Source: Dyella sp. OK004
GTDB lineage: Bacteria; Pseudomonadota; Gammaproteobacteria; Xanthomonadales; Rhodanobacteraceae
Assembly (NCBI RefSeq): GCF_900114495.1
Contig: NZ_FOZI01000001.1
Location: 1,073,469-1,137,468, forward strand
DNA length: 64,000 nt
Reading direction: 5' to 3'
Shown one piece after another: positions 41,477 to 50,242 of the stretch; position 1 is the first letter of the stretch; each line of letters starts with the position of its first letter. A model generated the notes under the pieces. It had not been told where the DNA came from. It worked only from the letters and a program-made list of their open reading frames with translations, and did no database searches. A program made the position numbers and the translations under genes.

Positions 41477-41500
41477 ATTAGCTTCTGGAAACCCTGCTTC

Positions 41501-44005
41501 ATGGCAAAAAACCTGCTTATCGTTGAGTCGCCGGCCAAGGCCAAGACGATCAACAAATACCTCGGCAAGGACTTTCAGGTCCTGGCCTCCTACGGTCACG
41601 TGCGCGACCTCAAGCCGAAGGAGGGCGCCGTCGACACCGAGCATGGTTTCGCCATGGCCTACGAGGTGATCGACCGCAACGAGAAACACGTCGACGCCAT
41701 CGCCAAGGCGGCAAAGTTGGCCGACGACATCTATCTCGCGACCGACTTGGATCGCGAGGGCGAGGCGATCAGCTGGCACATCAGCGAGATCCTCAAGGAG
41801 CGCGGGCTGACTGCCGGCAAGCAGCTGCATCGCGTGGTGTTCTCCGAGATCACCCCAAAAGCGATCAAGGCCGCTGTGGCCCAGCCGCGGCAGTTGTCGC
41901 ACGACCTGGTCGACGCCCAGCAGGCGCGCCGCGCCCTGGACTACCTGGTGGGTTTCAACCTGTCGCCGGTGCTGTGGCGCAAGGTGCAGCGCGGCCTGTC
42001 CGCCGGCCGTGTGCAGAGCCCGGCGTTGCGCATGATCGTCGAGCGCGAGGAAGAGATAGAAGCCTTCACCGCGCGCGAGTATTGGACCATTGAGGCGGCT
42101 CTCCGTCACCCGGATGGTGATTTCAGCGCCCGATTGACCAAACTCCACGGCAAGAAATTCGAGCAGTTCGACCTCACCAACGAGGCCGATGCCCTAGCTG
42201 CCCGCGCAGCGTTGAAGGAGGCCGCGCACGGCCACCTTACCGTCAGCGAAGTGGGTAGCAAGGAACGCAAGCGCCGTCCGGCGCCGCCGTTCACCACCTC
42301 CACCTTGCAGCAGGAAGCCGCGCGCAAGCTGGGCTTCTCCACCAGCCGCACGATGAAGATCGCGCAGGGTCTGTACGAGGGCGTCTCGCTCGGCAGCGAG
42401 GGCAATGTCGGTCTGATCACCTATATGCGTACCGACTCGGTGGCGCTGTCGGAAGATGCCGTTGCGGAAATGCGCCAGTTGATCGCACGCGACTATGGTG
42501 CCAAGGCGCTGCCGGATCATGCGCAGGTCTACAAGTCCAAGTCCAAGAACGCGCAGGAAGCGCATGAAGCCATACGCCCGACCTCGGCCATGCTCACGCC
42601 GCGCGAAGTTGCCGGCTTCCTCAACGAGGAGCAGCGCAAGCTGTACGAGTTGATCTGGAAGCGCACGGTGGCCTGCCAGATGATGCACGCCACGCTCAAT
42701 ACGGTGTCGGTGGATTTCGATCTCCAGCAGGTGGCCGGCGGCCATGCGGCGTTCCGTTCGACCGGTACGACGGTGGTCGATCCCGGTTTCCTGGCGGTGT
42801 ACGAGGAAGGCCGCGACCAGAAGAGCGCCGAAGACGAGGACGAAGGCCGTCGCCTGCCGCGACTGGCAGTGGGCGAGCAGGTGGCGTTGCACGACATCGT
42901 CGCCGACCAGCACTTCACCGAGCCGCCGCCGCGCTATTCCGAAGCCAGCTTGGTGAAGGCGCTGGAAGAACACGGCATTGGCCGTCCGTCGACCTACGCC
43001 AGCATCATCCAGGTGCTGTTGAACCGCGAATATGTACTGCTCGATAGCCGCCGCTTCAAGCCGACGGACATCGGTCGTGCGGTGGGCAAGTTTCTAGCCC
43101 AGCATTTCACGCGTTACGTCGACTACGACTTCACCGCCAAGCTCGAGGACGAGCTGGACGCCGTGAGCCGTGGCGAGGAAGCTTGGGTGCCGCTGATGGA
43201 GCGCTTCTGGTTGCCGTTCAAGCAGCAGGTGGACGAGAAAACTGAGACCGTCGACCGGAGCGAAGCCACCGGTGCGCGCGAACTGGGTACGGATCCGAAG
43301 TCCGGTAAGCCAGTCTCCGTGCGCCTGGGCCGCTATGGGCCGTATGCGCAGATCGGCGACAAGGATCAGGACGAGAAGCTGCAATTCGCCTCGCTGCGCA
43401 CTGGTCAGAGCATGCACACCATCACGCTGGAAGATGCGCTGGAGCTGTTCAAGCTGCCGCGCAAGCTCGGCCAGGCCGAGAACGGCGATGAGGTGAGTGT
43501 GGGTGTGGGTCGCTTCGGCCCATTCGTGAAGCAGGGCAGCACCTACGCCTCGCTCAAGCCCGAGGACGATCCCTACACCATCGAGCTGCCGCGCGCCGTG
43601 CAGATCGTGCAGGAGAAGCTGGAGATGCTGGCCAACCGCATCATCCAGGACTTTGGTAACGGCGTGCAGGTACTCAACGGCCGTTTCGGACCGTACATCA
43701 CCGATGGCGAGAAGAACGCGCGTATTCCGAAGGACCAGGAGCCGAAGGAGCTGACCGAGGCACAGTGCCTCGAATTGCTCGCCGCTGCCCCGGTCAAGAA
43801 GGGGCGCGGGGCGTTCAAGAAGACGGCAGCAAAAAAGGCCGCTGCCAAGAAGGCTGCGCCCGCGGCCAAGACAGCGGCCGCGAAGAAAGCGCCTGCCAAG
43901 AAGGCCGCGGCGAAGAAGACCGCCACCAAGAAAACGGCAGCGAAAAAAACGGCTACCAAGAAAGCCGCCGCCAAGAAGACCACGGCCAAGAAAGCCGACG
44001 CCTGA
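41501..44005 (+). CDS. topA: DNA topoisomerase I (type IA)
   Basis: An 834-residue enzyme that relaxes negative supercoils. TOPRIM domain: LLIVESPAKAKTINKYLG ... LATDLDREGEAISWH. Active-site Tyr in GLITYMRTDS. After the core come topoisomerase C-terminal repeat units (GRYGPYAQIG, GRFGPFVKQG, GRFGPYITDG) rather than Cys4 zinc fingers. The last 60 residues are a Lys/Ala tail made of AAKK and ATKK repeats, typical of xanthomonad TopA and probably DNA-binding. ATG 41501 begins MAKNLLIVES, the conserved start. Confidence 0.98.
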   Translation: MAKNLLIVESPAKAKTINKYLGKDFQVLASYGHVRDLKPKEGAVDTEHGFAMAYEVIDRNEKHVDAIAKAAKLADDIYLATDLDREGEAISWHISEILKERGLTAGKQLHRVVFSEITPKAIKAAVAQPRQLSHDLVDAQQARRALDYLVGFNLSPVLWRKVQRGLSAGRVQSPALRMIVEREEEIEAFTAREYWTIEAALRHPDGDFSARLTKLHGKKFEQFDLTNEADALAARAALKEAAHGHLTVSEVGSKERKRRPAPPFTTSTLQQEAARKLGFSTSRTMKIAQGLYEGVSLGSEGNVGLITYMRTDSVALSEDAVAEMRQLIARDYGAKALPDHAQVYKSKSKNAQEAHEAIRPTSAMLTPREVAGFLNEEQRKLYELIWKRTVACQMMHATLNTVSVDFDLQQVAGGHAAFRSTGTTVVDPGFLAVYEEGRDQKSAEDEDEGRRLPRLAVGEQVALHDIVADQHFTEPPPRYSEASLVKALEEHGIGRPSTYASIIQVLLNREYVLLDSRRFKPTDIGRAVGKFLAQHFTRYVDYDFTAKLEDELDAVSRGEEAWVPLMERFWLPFKQQVDEKTETVDRSEATGARELGTDPKSGKPVSVRLGRYGPYAQIGDKDQDEKLQFASLRTGQSMHTITLEDALELFKLPRKLGQAENGDEVSVGVGRFGPFVKQGSTYASLKPEDDPYTIELPRAVQIVQEKLEMLANRIIQDFGNGVQVLNGRFGPYITDGEKNARIPKDQEPKELTEAQCLELLAAAPVKKGRGAFKKTAAKKAAAKKAAPAAKTAAAKKAPAKKAAAKKTATKKTAAKKTATKKAAAKKTTAKKADA

Positions 44006-44006
44006 G

Positions 44007-44579
44007 GTGGCACGGTCGTTCACCCTCACCCAGCTCGATGACGCCGCCGCGCTCCTGCGCGGCGGCGGCGTGTTGGCCTACCCCACCGAAGCGGTCTATG
44101 GCCTGGGTTGCGACCCGCATAACCAGCAGGCCTTCGAGCGACTGTTTGCGCTGAAGCAGCGACCACCTACGCAGGGCGTACTGCTGATCGCCGCCGATTT
44201 CGCCCAGGTCGAGCGCTACATCGATCTGGCCGCCGTGCCGGCCGATGTGCTGGCGCAAGTGCAGGCCAGCTGGCCCGGCCCAAATACCTGGATCTTTCCC
44301 CGTTCGGCCGCCGTGCCGGCTTGGGTGGCTGGTGCACACGCCGGCATCGCGCTGCGTGTGACGGCGCATCCGCCGGCCGCGGCGCTATGCCAAGCCTTCG
44401 GTTGTGCCCTGGTATCCACCAGCGCCAACCCGCACGGGTCGCCGCCGGCACGTTCGGCAGCAACGGTGACGACCTACTTCGGCGAAGCCCTGGACGGTGT
44501 GCTGGACGCGCCACTGGGTGGCCTGGAACGCCCCACGGCGATACGCGACGCCCTGACCGGCGCTATCATCCGCTCCTGA
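44007..44579 (+). CDS. tsaC: L-threonylcarbamoyladenylate synthase (YrdC/Sua5)
   Basis: A 190-residue enzyme making threonylcarbamoyl-AMP for the t6A37 modification of tRNAs that read ANN codons. Motifs: GGVLAYPTEAVYGLGCDP near the start, ERLFALKQRP, and the closing LVSTSANPHGSPPAR. It begins with GTG one base after the topA stop, so it is coupled to topA. Length corresponds to the short TsaC form, without the Sua5 domain. Confidence 0.95.
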   Translation: MARSFTLTQLDDAAALLRGGGVLAYPTEAVYGLGCDPHNQQAFERLFALKQRPPTQGVLLIAADFAQVERYIDLAAVPADVLAQVQASWPGPNTWIFPRSAAVPAWVAGAHAGIALRVTAHPPAAALCQAFGCALVSTSANPHGSPPARSAATVTTYFGEALDGVLDAPLGGLERPTAIRDALTGAIIRS

Positions 44580-44769
44580 CCCGTGCCGGTTTGCCGGCCA
44601 CCATGAACGCGCTCTGCACGCCTCTGGCGCCAGTGGGGAGTGATTCAGCGGTCATCGCGAGGATGGGGGAATCCTCGCCTGGGTTTTCATTCGTACCCAG
44701 CGTTGCCGGCCTGTAGGGGCCGGCTCGACGAGGCATGATTTGCCGCATCGGACTACAGGGAGACATTGC

Positions 44770-46143
44770 TTGGCCATCGTCTACGACAGCTACCGCCACG
44801 ATCTTGCCGCGACCGGCCTGCCGCTGCTTGCCGCCGGCAATCCCGCGCGCACCGTGGCCTGGCATGACGGCCAGCCAGTCAGCGCGGCGCAGTTCCTGGC
44901 GCATGTGCAGCAGGTGGCGGCGGTGCTGCCCAGCGGCTCGGCCGCGGTGAATCTGTGCGAAGACCGTTATGCCTTCCTGGTCGCCTTTTGCGCCATCGTG
45001 CTGCGCGGCCAGGCCAACCTGCTGCCGTCGTCGCGCGCGCCGCAGGCGGTGGACGACGTGATGGCCGGCTATCACGGCAGCTATGCGGTAGGCGAGCAGG
45101 TGCTGGATCCGGCGCCGCCCGGCTATCACCGCATGCCTGCACTGGATGCCGCGCCGACACAGGGCGATCTGTTCGTGGTGCCTCTGATCTCCGCGGATCA
45201 TGTGGTGGCGATTGGCTATACCTCCGGCTCCACCGGTGTGCCCAAGTCGTATCCGAAGACCTGGCGCAGCTTCCACGCCAGCAATGCCGGCAACCTGCGC
45301 GCCTTGCGCGCTGTGGTCGGCGGTCATTTTGATGTGGTGGCCACGGTGCCGCCGCAGCATATGTACGGCATGGAAACCTCGGTGCTGCTGCCCTTACTCA
45401 GCGACGTGGGCGTGCATGCGGGGCGTCCGTTCTTCCCCGCCGATATCGCGGCCGCGCTGGCCCAGATGCCCGGTCCACGTGTTCTGGTGACCACGCCGAT
45501 CCATCTGCGTGCGCTGGTCGAATCCGGTGTGATGCTGCCGCCGATCGCTGCGATGATGTCGGCCACCGCGCCGATGCCGCCCGAGCTGGCGCGCACCGCC
45601 GAAGAACGCTTCGGTGCGCCGATGCTTGAAGTCTTCGGCTCCACCGAAACCTGCGTGATCGCCTCCCGCCGCGCGGCGGATGACGAGCCGTGGGCGCTCT
45701 ACGAAGGCGTGCATCTACATCCGCAGCCGGATGGCACTGCGGTTGAAGCGCCGCAGTTGGAGACGCCGATCACCCTGGCTGACATTGTCAGCCTGCAGGA
45801 TGAGGGGCGTCGTTTCCGTTTGTGCGGCCGGCACGCGGACTTGCTGGAAATCGCCGGCAAGCGTGCGTCGGTCGGCGACCTTACTCGCCGCCTGCTGGCC
45901 ATCCCGGGCGTGCAGGATGGTGTGGTGTTCCAGCTGGACGGCGATGTGATCGGCGTGAAACGCATCGCTGCCCTGGCCGTTGCACCGGGGCTGGACGAAC
46001 ACACCATTCTCGAAGCCCTGCGCCATTCCATCGAGCCGGTGTTCCTGCCGCGCCCACTGCGCCTGGTTGATGCTTTGCCCCGTAATGAAACGGGCAAGCT
46101 GCCGCGCGCTGCGCTGCTGGAGCTGCTCGGCCAGCGCGCGTAG
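44770..46143 (+). CDS. AMP-binding adenylate-forming enzyme
   Basis: A 457-residue member of the ANL superfamily (acyl-CoA synthetases and relatives). The phosphate loop is IGYTSGSTGVPKSYPK, the adenine region FGSTETCVIASRRAA and the C-terminal catalytic Lys is in RNETGKLPR. No carrier-protein domain is attached. It is short for a CoA ligase and lacks nearby pathway genes, so substrate and acceptor (CoA or ACP) remain open. TTG 44770 with AGGGAGA upstream fits better than TTG 44740. The 160 bases before it carry two hairpins (GCGAGGAT/ATCCTCGC; GCCGGCC/GGCCGGC) and no gene. Confidence 0.85.
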   Translation: MAIVYDSYRHDLAATGLPLLAAGNPARTVAWHDGQPVSAAQFLAHVQQVAAVLPSGSAAVNLCEDRYAFLVAFCAIVLRGQANLLPSSRAPQAVDDVMAGYHGSYAVGEQVLDPAPPGYHRMPALDAAPTQGDLFVVPLISADHVVAIGYTSGSTGVPKSYPKTWRSFHASNAGNLRALRAVVGGHFDVVATVPPQHMYGMETSVLLPLLSDVGVHAGRPFFPADIAAALAQMPGPRVLVTTPIHLRALVESGVMLPPIAAMMSATAPMPPELARTAEERFGAPMLEVFGSTETCVIASRRAADDEPWALYEGVHLHPQPDGTAVEAPQLETPITLADIVSLQDEGRRFRLCGRHADLLEIAGKRASVGDLTRRLLAIPGVQDGVVFQLDGDVIGVKRIAALAVAPGLDEHTILEALRHSIEPVFLPRPLRLVDALPRNETGKLPRAALLELLGQRA

Positions 46144-46294
46144 GAGCCCATCCTGCGGGCGAAAGCCTCGCGCCAGCGGGGCCGATGTGGAAGGCTGTTT
46201 CACTCGGGCCAACCATGGCCCTCACCTTACGGACGGCTTACGCCGTGCAAACCGGCAGTTCTGCCGGTTTGTCGCCCACAGGTGGGCTCCTACA
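46139..46294. repeat. REP/BIME-like inverted repeat region
   Basis: GTAGGAGCCCA at 46140 and TGGGCTCCTAC near 46283 bracket a GC-rich stretch. Inside is a perfect palindrome AAACCGGCAG / CTGCCGGTTT (46249-46270), which may also act as terminator for the converging beta-lactamase and AMP-binding genes. Confidence 0.6.
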
Positions 46295-46301
46295 GTGATT
46301 C

Positions 46302-47144
46302 TCAGTCGGCGGGCGGCAATGCCCCAAGCTGCGTCAGCAATTGCTTCGCCAGCGCCACTCGCTTGGGTGCATCGCTGAAGCGGGGCATGTCGACGTTCAA
46401 AGCAAAGAACCAGCGGCGTCCGTCGCGTTCGATCCAGCCTACATACCAGCCTAGTCCGTCATGCGCCGCATTTTGCGCGGCGTCGTTGCCAAAGCCCGTT
46501 TTGGCATGCAGCTCATAGCCCGGCTGTGACTCGGTGATGCTGATGCGGCGTACGGCTTCCTGCGCGCTCGAGGAGAACGGCAGTTTGTTGTCGGCAAGCC
46601 GACGCAGGAAGTCCACCTGCTGTTCGGCAGAGATACGCAGTTTGCCGCCGAGCCAAAAATGGTCAATGCCCCCGTTGATATCGCGATTGCCGTAACCGAC
46701 CTTGTCGATCCACGCTTGCATGCGTTGCTCACCCGCCCGGCGGGCAACTTCCTGATAAAACCACAACGTCGAATAGCGCATACCGCTGGCAAGACTGTTG
46801 TCACGATTCCATTCCGCGATGGGCGAGTCAGCGGGACCGCGTGTCTTGCCGTCCCAGCGGATCACCTCGTACTCGTCCTTCACCGCGCCGGTTTCCAGCG
46901 CTACCAGCGCGTTGAACAGCTTGAAGGTGGAGGCCGGCAGGTAGCCATGGCGGGCGCGCTGTGCATCCAGCACGTGCCAGGCGTCGGCCTTCTCGTCGTA
47001 CACCAGCATGGTGCCCGGCGGCACACCAGCCTTGGTGAACAGGGCACGCCATTCCGGGTGCTCCTGCCACACTGCCGCTTGCGCCGGCCGGCCAAGGCCG
47101 ATCAGCACGAACAACAACGAGTACAGCCAGACGAAGCGCTTCAT
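46302..47144 (-). CDS. class D (OXA-type) beta-lactamase
   Basis: A 280-residue periplasmic serine beta-lactamase. Signal peptide: WLYSLLFVLIGLGRPAQA. Catalytic STFK at 72-75 (nucleophile Ser and carboxylatable Lys), YGN at 151-153, the omega-loop Trp in FWLGGKL and KTG at 215-217. The second motif, usually S-x-V, reads STL (125-127). ATG 47144 has AAGGAG at ideal spacing; an upstream in-frame ATG at 47162 is less likely. It is flanked by housekeeping genes with no mobile element, so it appears to be a resident chromosomal enzyme. Spectrum cannot be predicted. Confidence 0.93.
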   Translation of the reverse strand: MKRFVWLYSLLFVLIGLGRPAQAAVWQEHPEWRALFTKAGVPPGTMLVYDEKADAWHVLDAQRARHGYLPASTFKLFNALVALETGAVKDEYEVIRWDGKTRGPADSPIAEWNRDNSLASGMRYSTLWFYQEVARRAGEQRMQAWIDKVGYGNRDINGGIDHFWLGGKLRISAEQQVDFLRRLADNKLPFSSSAQEAVRRISITESQPGYELHAKTGFGNDAAQNAAHDGLGWYVGWIERDGRRWFFALNVDMPRFSDAPKRVALAKQLLTQLGALPPAD

Positions 47145-47297
47145 GAGTCTCTCCTTGGGCATGCCCCGGTTCGGGAATCGGGAGCATAGGCGGCCATTCG
47201 CGCGACGGGCGGGCGCAAATCTGGCCGTGAGCAGGCAAGCAGCCGGTACAATAGCGAGCTACGCCCGGCGGGGCGTTCCTCAGCAGCGGAGCAAGGC

Positions 47298-48581
47298 ATG
47301 AAGGTTCTGGTCATCGGCAACGGCGGGCGCGAGCACGCGCTGGCGTGGAAGCTCAAGCAGTCGCCGCGGGTCAGCGAAGTGATCGTGGCGCCGGGCAATG
47401 CCGGTACCGCGCACGAGCGCGGCGTGCGCAACGCCGATGTCGCTGTGAACGATCTGGAAGGCCTGCTCAAGCTCGCCCGCGATGAGAAGATCGCGCTCAC
47501 CGTGGTCGGCCCCGAAGTGCCGCTGGTGGCCGGTGTGGTCGACAAATTCCGCGCCGCCGGCCTGCGCATCTTCGGGCCGCGTGCCATTGCCGCGCAGCTT
47601 GAAGGCTCCAAGGCTTTCGCCAAGGATTTCCTGCTCCGCCATAACATTCCCACCGCGCGCTACGCGGTGTTCACCCAGCTCAATCCGGCACTGGCCTATG
47701 TGCAGAAGCACGGTGCGCCGATCGTGATCAAGGCCGACGGCCTCGCGGCCGGCAAGGGCGTGGTGGTGGCGCTGACGCTGGCCGACGCCGAGCAGGCGCT
47801 GCACGACATGCTCGGTGCGCACAGCTTCGGTGACGCCTCCGCCCGCGTGGTGATCGAGGAATTCCTCGATGGCGAGGAAGCCAGCTATATCGTCATGAGC
47901 GACGGCAACCATGCCTTGCCGATGGCCAGCAGCCAGGACCACAAGCGCCGCGACGAGGGTGATCTTGGTCCCAACACCGGTGGCATGGGTGCGTATTCGC
48001 CAGCGCCGGTGGTCACGTCCGAAGTGGAGAAGCGCATCCTCAAGGAAGTGATCGAGCCGACCCTGCATGGCATGGCCGCTGAGGGCGCGCCCTTCATCGG
48101 CTTTCTCTACGCCGGCCTGATGATCGACAAGTACGGCGCACCCAAGGTCATCGAGTTCAATGTGCGCTTCGGTGACCCCGAAACGCAGCCGATCATGCTG
48201 CGCCTGAAGTCGGACCTGGTCGAACTGATCGAAGCCGCACTCGACGGCGAGCTGCATCACACATCCATTCACTGGGATCCGCGTCCATCGATTGGTGTGG
48301 TGGTCGCGGCTGGCGGCTATCCGGGTAAGGTGAAGAACGGCGACGTGATCAGCGGTCTCGATGCGGACTTCGGTGCTGACGTGAAGGTATTCCACGCCGG
48401 CACCAAGCTGGACGCGCAAGGTCATGCCGTTACGGCCGGCGGGCGCGTGCTCACGGTGTGTGCGCTGGGCAAGGACATTGCCGCCGCACGCGAGCATGCC
48501 TATGGCGCGGTGGCGAAGATCCGTTTTGACGGCGCCTTCTGCCGGCGCGATATCGCGCACCGGGCATTGCACAGGACATAA
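47298..48581 (+). CDS. purD: phosphoribosylamine-glycine ligase
   Basis: A 427-residue ATP-grasp enzyme of purine synthesis (GAR synthetase), joining glycine to phosphoribosylamine. Motifs: VLVIGNGGREHALAWKL at the start, IKADGLAAGKGVVVAL, DHKRRDEGDLGPNTGGMGAY, EFNVRFGDPETQ and the C-terminal AAGGYPG. The leader has a possible -10 box TACAAT at 47247-47252. Alone here, not with purH. Confidence 0.98.
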   Translation: MKVLVIGNGGREHALAWKLKQSPRVSEVIVAPGNAGTAHERGVRNADVAVNDLEGLLKLARDEKIALTVVGPEVPLVAGVVDKFRAAGLRIFGPRAIAAQLEGSKAFAKDFLLRHNIPTARYAVFTQLNPALAYVQKHGAPIVIKADGLAAGKGVVVALTLADAEQALHDMLGAHSFGDASARVVIEEFLDGEEASYIVMSDGNHALPMASSQDHKRRDEGDLGPNTGGMGAYSPAPVVTSEVEKRILKEVIEPTLHGMAAEGAPFIGFLYAGLMIDKYGAPKVIEFNVRFGDPETQPIMLRLKSDLVELIEAALDGELHHTSIHWDPRPSIGVVVAAGGYPGKVKNGDVISGLDADFGADVKVFHAGTKLDAQGHAVTAGGRVLTVCALGKDIAAAREHAYGAVAKIRFDGAFCRRDIAHRALHRT

Positions 48582-48591
48582 CGCGGCGCCC

Positions 48592-48969
48592 CTATCGGGC
48601 AGATGGCTTTTTTGCCGCTGCTTTCGCCAGGTTCTGCTTCGCGCGCAGTTTCACGATGCGTTCGATCAGTCGGTAAGGGATCGGTTGATCGAAGGGGAAT
48701 TTCAGATTCCCCTTCTCGCCCGCATAGGCTGACACGGCTTGCTCGAGCCTGGCGTCGCCATGCACCGGCGGATAGAGCCCGATGTGCTTCTTGAAGGCCG
48801 CGAAGTACACCAGGGTGCCGTGCAGGGTGAACGCAGGAATGCGGTAGCTGATGGTTTCCTGCGCATTGGGCGCGGCACGGTGGATCGTTGCCCTTACCTG
48901 TTCAAGGATCGCCTGCACGTCGGGCGTGAACCCTGCAATGTATTCGTCGATGTTCCGCGGCGTGGTCAC
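48592..48969 (-). CDS. DUF1801 (YdhG-like) protein
   Basis: A 125-residue cytosolic protein of the DUF1801 fold: NIDEYIAGFTPDVQAILEQV, then ETISYRIPAF, YFAAFKKHIGLYPP and the C-terminal YRLIERIVKLRAKQ. The biochemical role of the family is not established. GTG 48969 is the likely start: GGGAG precedes it and it overlaps the racemase stop as GTGA. Longer frames to 49179 are shadow translation of the racemase gene. Third gene of a coupled trio with the racemase and GFA genes. Confidence 0.88.
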   Translation of the reverse strand: MTTPRNIDEYIAGFTPDVQAILEQVRATIHRAAPNAQETISYRIPAFTLHGTLVYFAAFKKHIGLYPPVHGDARLEQAVSAYAGEKGNLKFPFDQPIPYRLIERIVKLRAKQNLAKAAAKKPSAR

Positions 48970-49673
48970 GATGACTCCCGGGATGACAGGGCCAGTTCGG
49001 CTGCCTTGCGGGCGTGGATGCCGGTGGTGTCGAACAGGGGCAGCGTCGCATCCTGCGAGCCGATCAGCAGCGATATCTCGGTACAGCCGAGAATGATGCC
49101 TTCCGCACCTTGTTCGGCCAGCTTCGCGATGATGCGGCGGTATTCGTCGCGCGACGCATCGAGCACCTTGCCGAGGCAAAGCTCCTTGTAGATCACGCGA
49201 TGGATGATGTCGCGATCCTCGGCTTCGGGCACCAGAACGTGCAGCCCGTGCCGCTCACGCAAACGGTCCTTGTAGAACCCCTGTTCCATGGTGAAGCGGG
49301 TACCGAGCAGACCGATGGTGGTCAGGCCCGCCTGTTTGATGACTTCAGCGGTGGGGTCTGCAATATGGAACAAAGGAATACGCACCGCGGACTCGATGGC
49401 GGCAGCGACCTTATGCATGGTGTTGGTGCACAGGACCAGGAAATCGGCGCCGGCGGATTCGAGCGATCGCGCAGCCTGGGCGAGCATGCTGCCCGCGGCC
49501 TCCCAGTTGCCGCTGTGTTGCAACCGTTCCACTTCGTGGAAATCGACGCTGTAGAGCACGATCTTTGCCGAGTGCAGGCCGCCCAGATGCTCACGAACCG
49601 TTTCGTTGATCTGCCGGTAGTACGGCACGGTGGATTCCCAGCTCATGCCGCCGATCAGGCCGATGACTTTCAT
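48966..49673 (-). CDS. aspartate/glutamate racemase family protein
   Basis: A 235-residue cofactor-independent racemase. Start MKVIGLIGGMSWESTVPYYR. The two catalytic Cys are in VLCTNTMHK (about residue 82) and ILGCTEISLL (about 196). It resembles YgeA-type broad-specificity amino-acid racemases. It overlaps the GFA gene upstream by four bases (ATGA) and DUF1801 downstream by four (GTGA). Confidence 0.95.
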   Translation of the reverse strand: MKVIGLIGGMSWESTVPYYRQINETVREHLGGLHSAKIVLYSVDFHEVERLQHSGNWEAAGSMLAQAARSLESAGADFLVLCTNTMHKVAAAIESAVRIPLFHIADPTAEVIKQAGLTTIGLLGTRFTMEQGFYKDRLRERHGLHVLVPEAEDRDIIHRVIYKELCLGKVLDASRDEYRRIIAKLAEQGAEGIILGCTEISLLIGSQDATLPLFDTTGIHARKAAELALSSRESS

Positions 49674-50104
49674 GGGGTGTCTCCTGAAGGCAACGGCGAT
49701 GCCCCCGTGCTGCTTCCCGCGTAGTGAGGAAGGGTGTCATTGAGGCATGCCCATGCCAGCTTGTGCTCGACCCAGATTTCCTTGGTCGGCGCGAAATCGT
49801 TCGCGGCGTCGAGTGTCGCCGTGGTGACATCGATGGTGTCCCCCTTGGTGGCACGCCGGTAAGTCAGCGGTGTGCCGCATTGGGAACAGAAGCCGCGGAC
49901 TACGCCGGGAGATGACGAAAACTCGGCGGGTGCTCCCTCCACAAAAGCGAAGTCATCCGTACGGAAAACCACCCAGGCGACGGCAGCCGCGCCGCTGGCG
50001 CGGCGGCAGCTTCTGCAATGGCAAAGAGTCCGCGCGAGCGGCGCACCGCTGGTGCGATAACGGACAGCGCCGCACAAACAGCCGCCTTCGATGGGACGGT
50101 CCAT
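49670..50104 (-). CDS. GFA-family (Mss4-like) zinc protein
   Basis: A 144-residue protein of the glutathione-dependent formaldehyde-activating enzyme family. Zinc ligands: GGCLCGAVRY at the N-terminus, CHCRSCRRASG, and FCSQCGTPLTY. The name comes from one studied member; most relatives have unknown substrates. ATG 50104 follows GGAGCAG. It is first in the overlapping GFA-racemase-DUF1801 unit. Confidence 0.93.
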   Translation of the reverse strand: MDRPIEGGCLCGAVRYRTSGAPLARTLCHCRSCRRASGAAAVAWVVFRTDDFAFVEGAPAEFSSSPGVVRGFCSQCGTPLTYRRATKGDTIDVTTATLDAANDFAPTKEIWVEHKLAWACLNDTLPHYAGSSTGASPLPSGDTP

Positions 50105-50242
50105 GATCTGCTCCAATGGCAGGAACCCGGTCTTTAGTTGTGCCACATTTGATCCGCCACGCGAAGTGGCTTCGGGAAGACAGGGGACGGCCAGGAAGCG
50201 TTCAAGCTACGCTAGCCGCCACGCTTTTCGCCAAGGACATGC

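Noticed and set aside
43765-44154. Separate gene or frameshift at the Lys-rich end of topA
   Set aside because: The topA frame continues without break; the second frame only translates the AAG-rich repeats.
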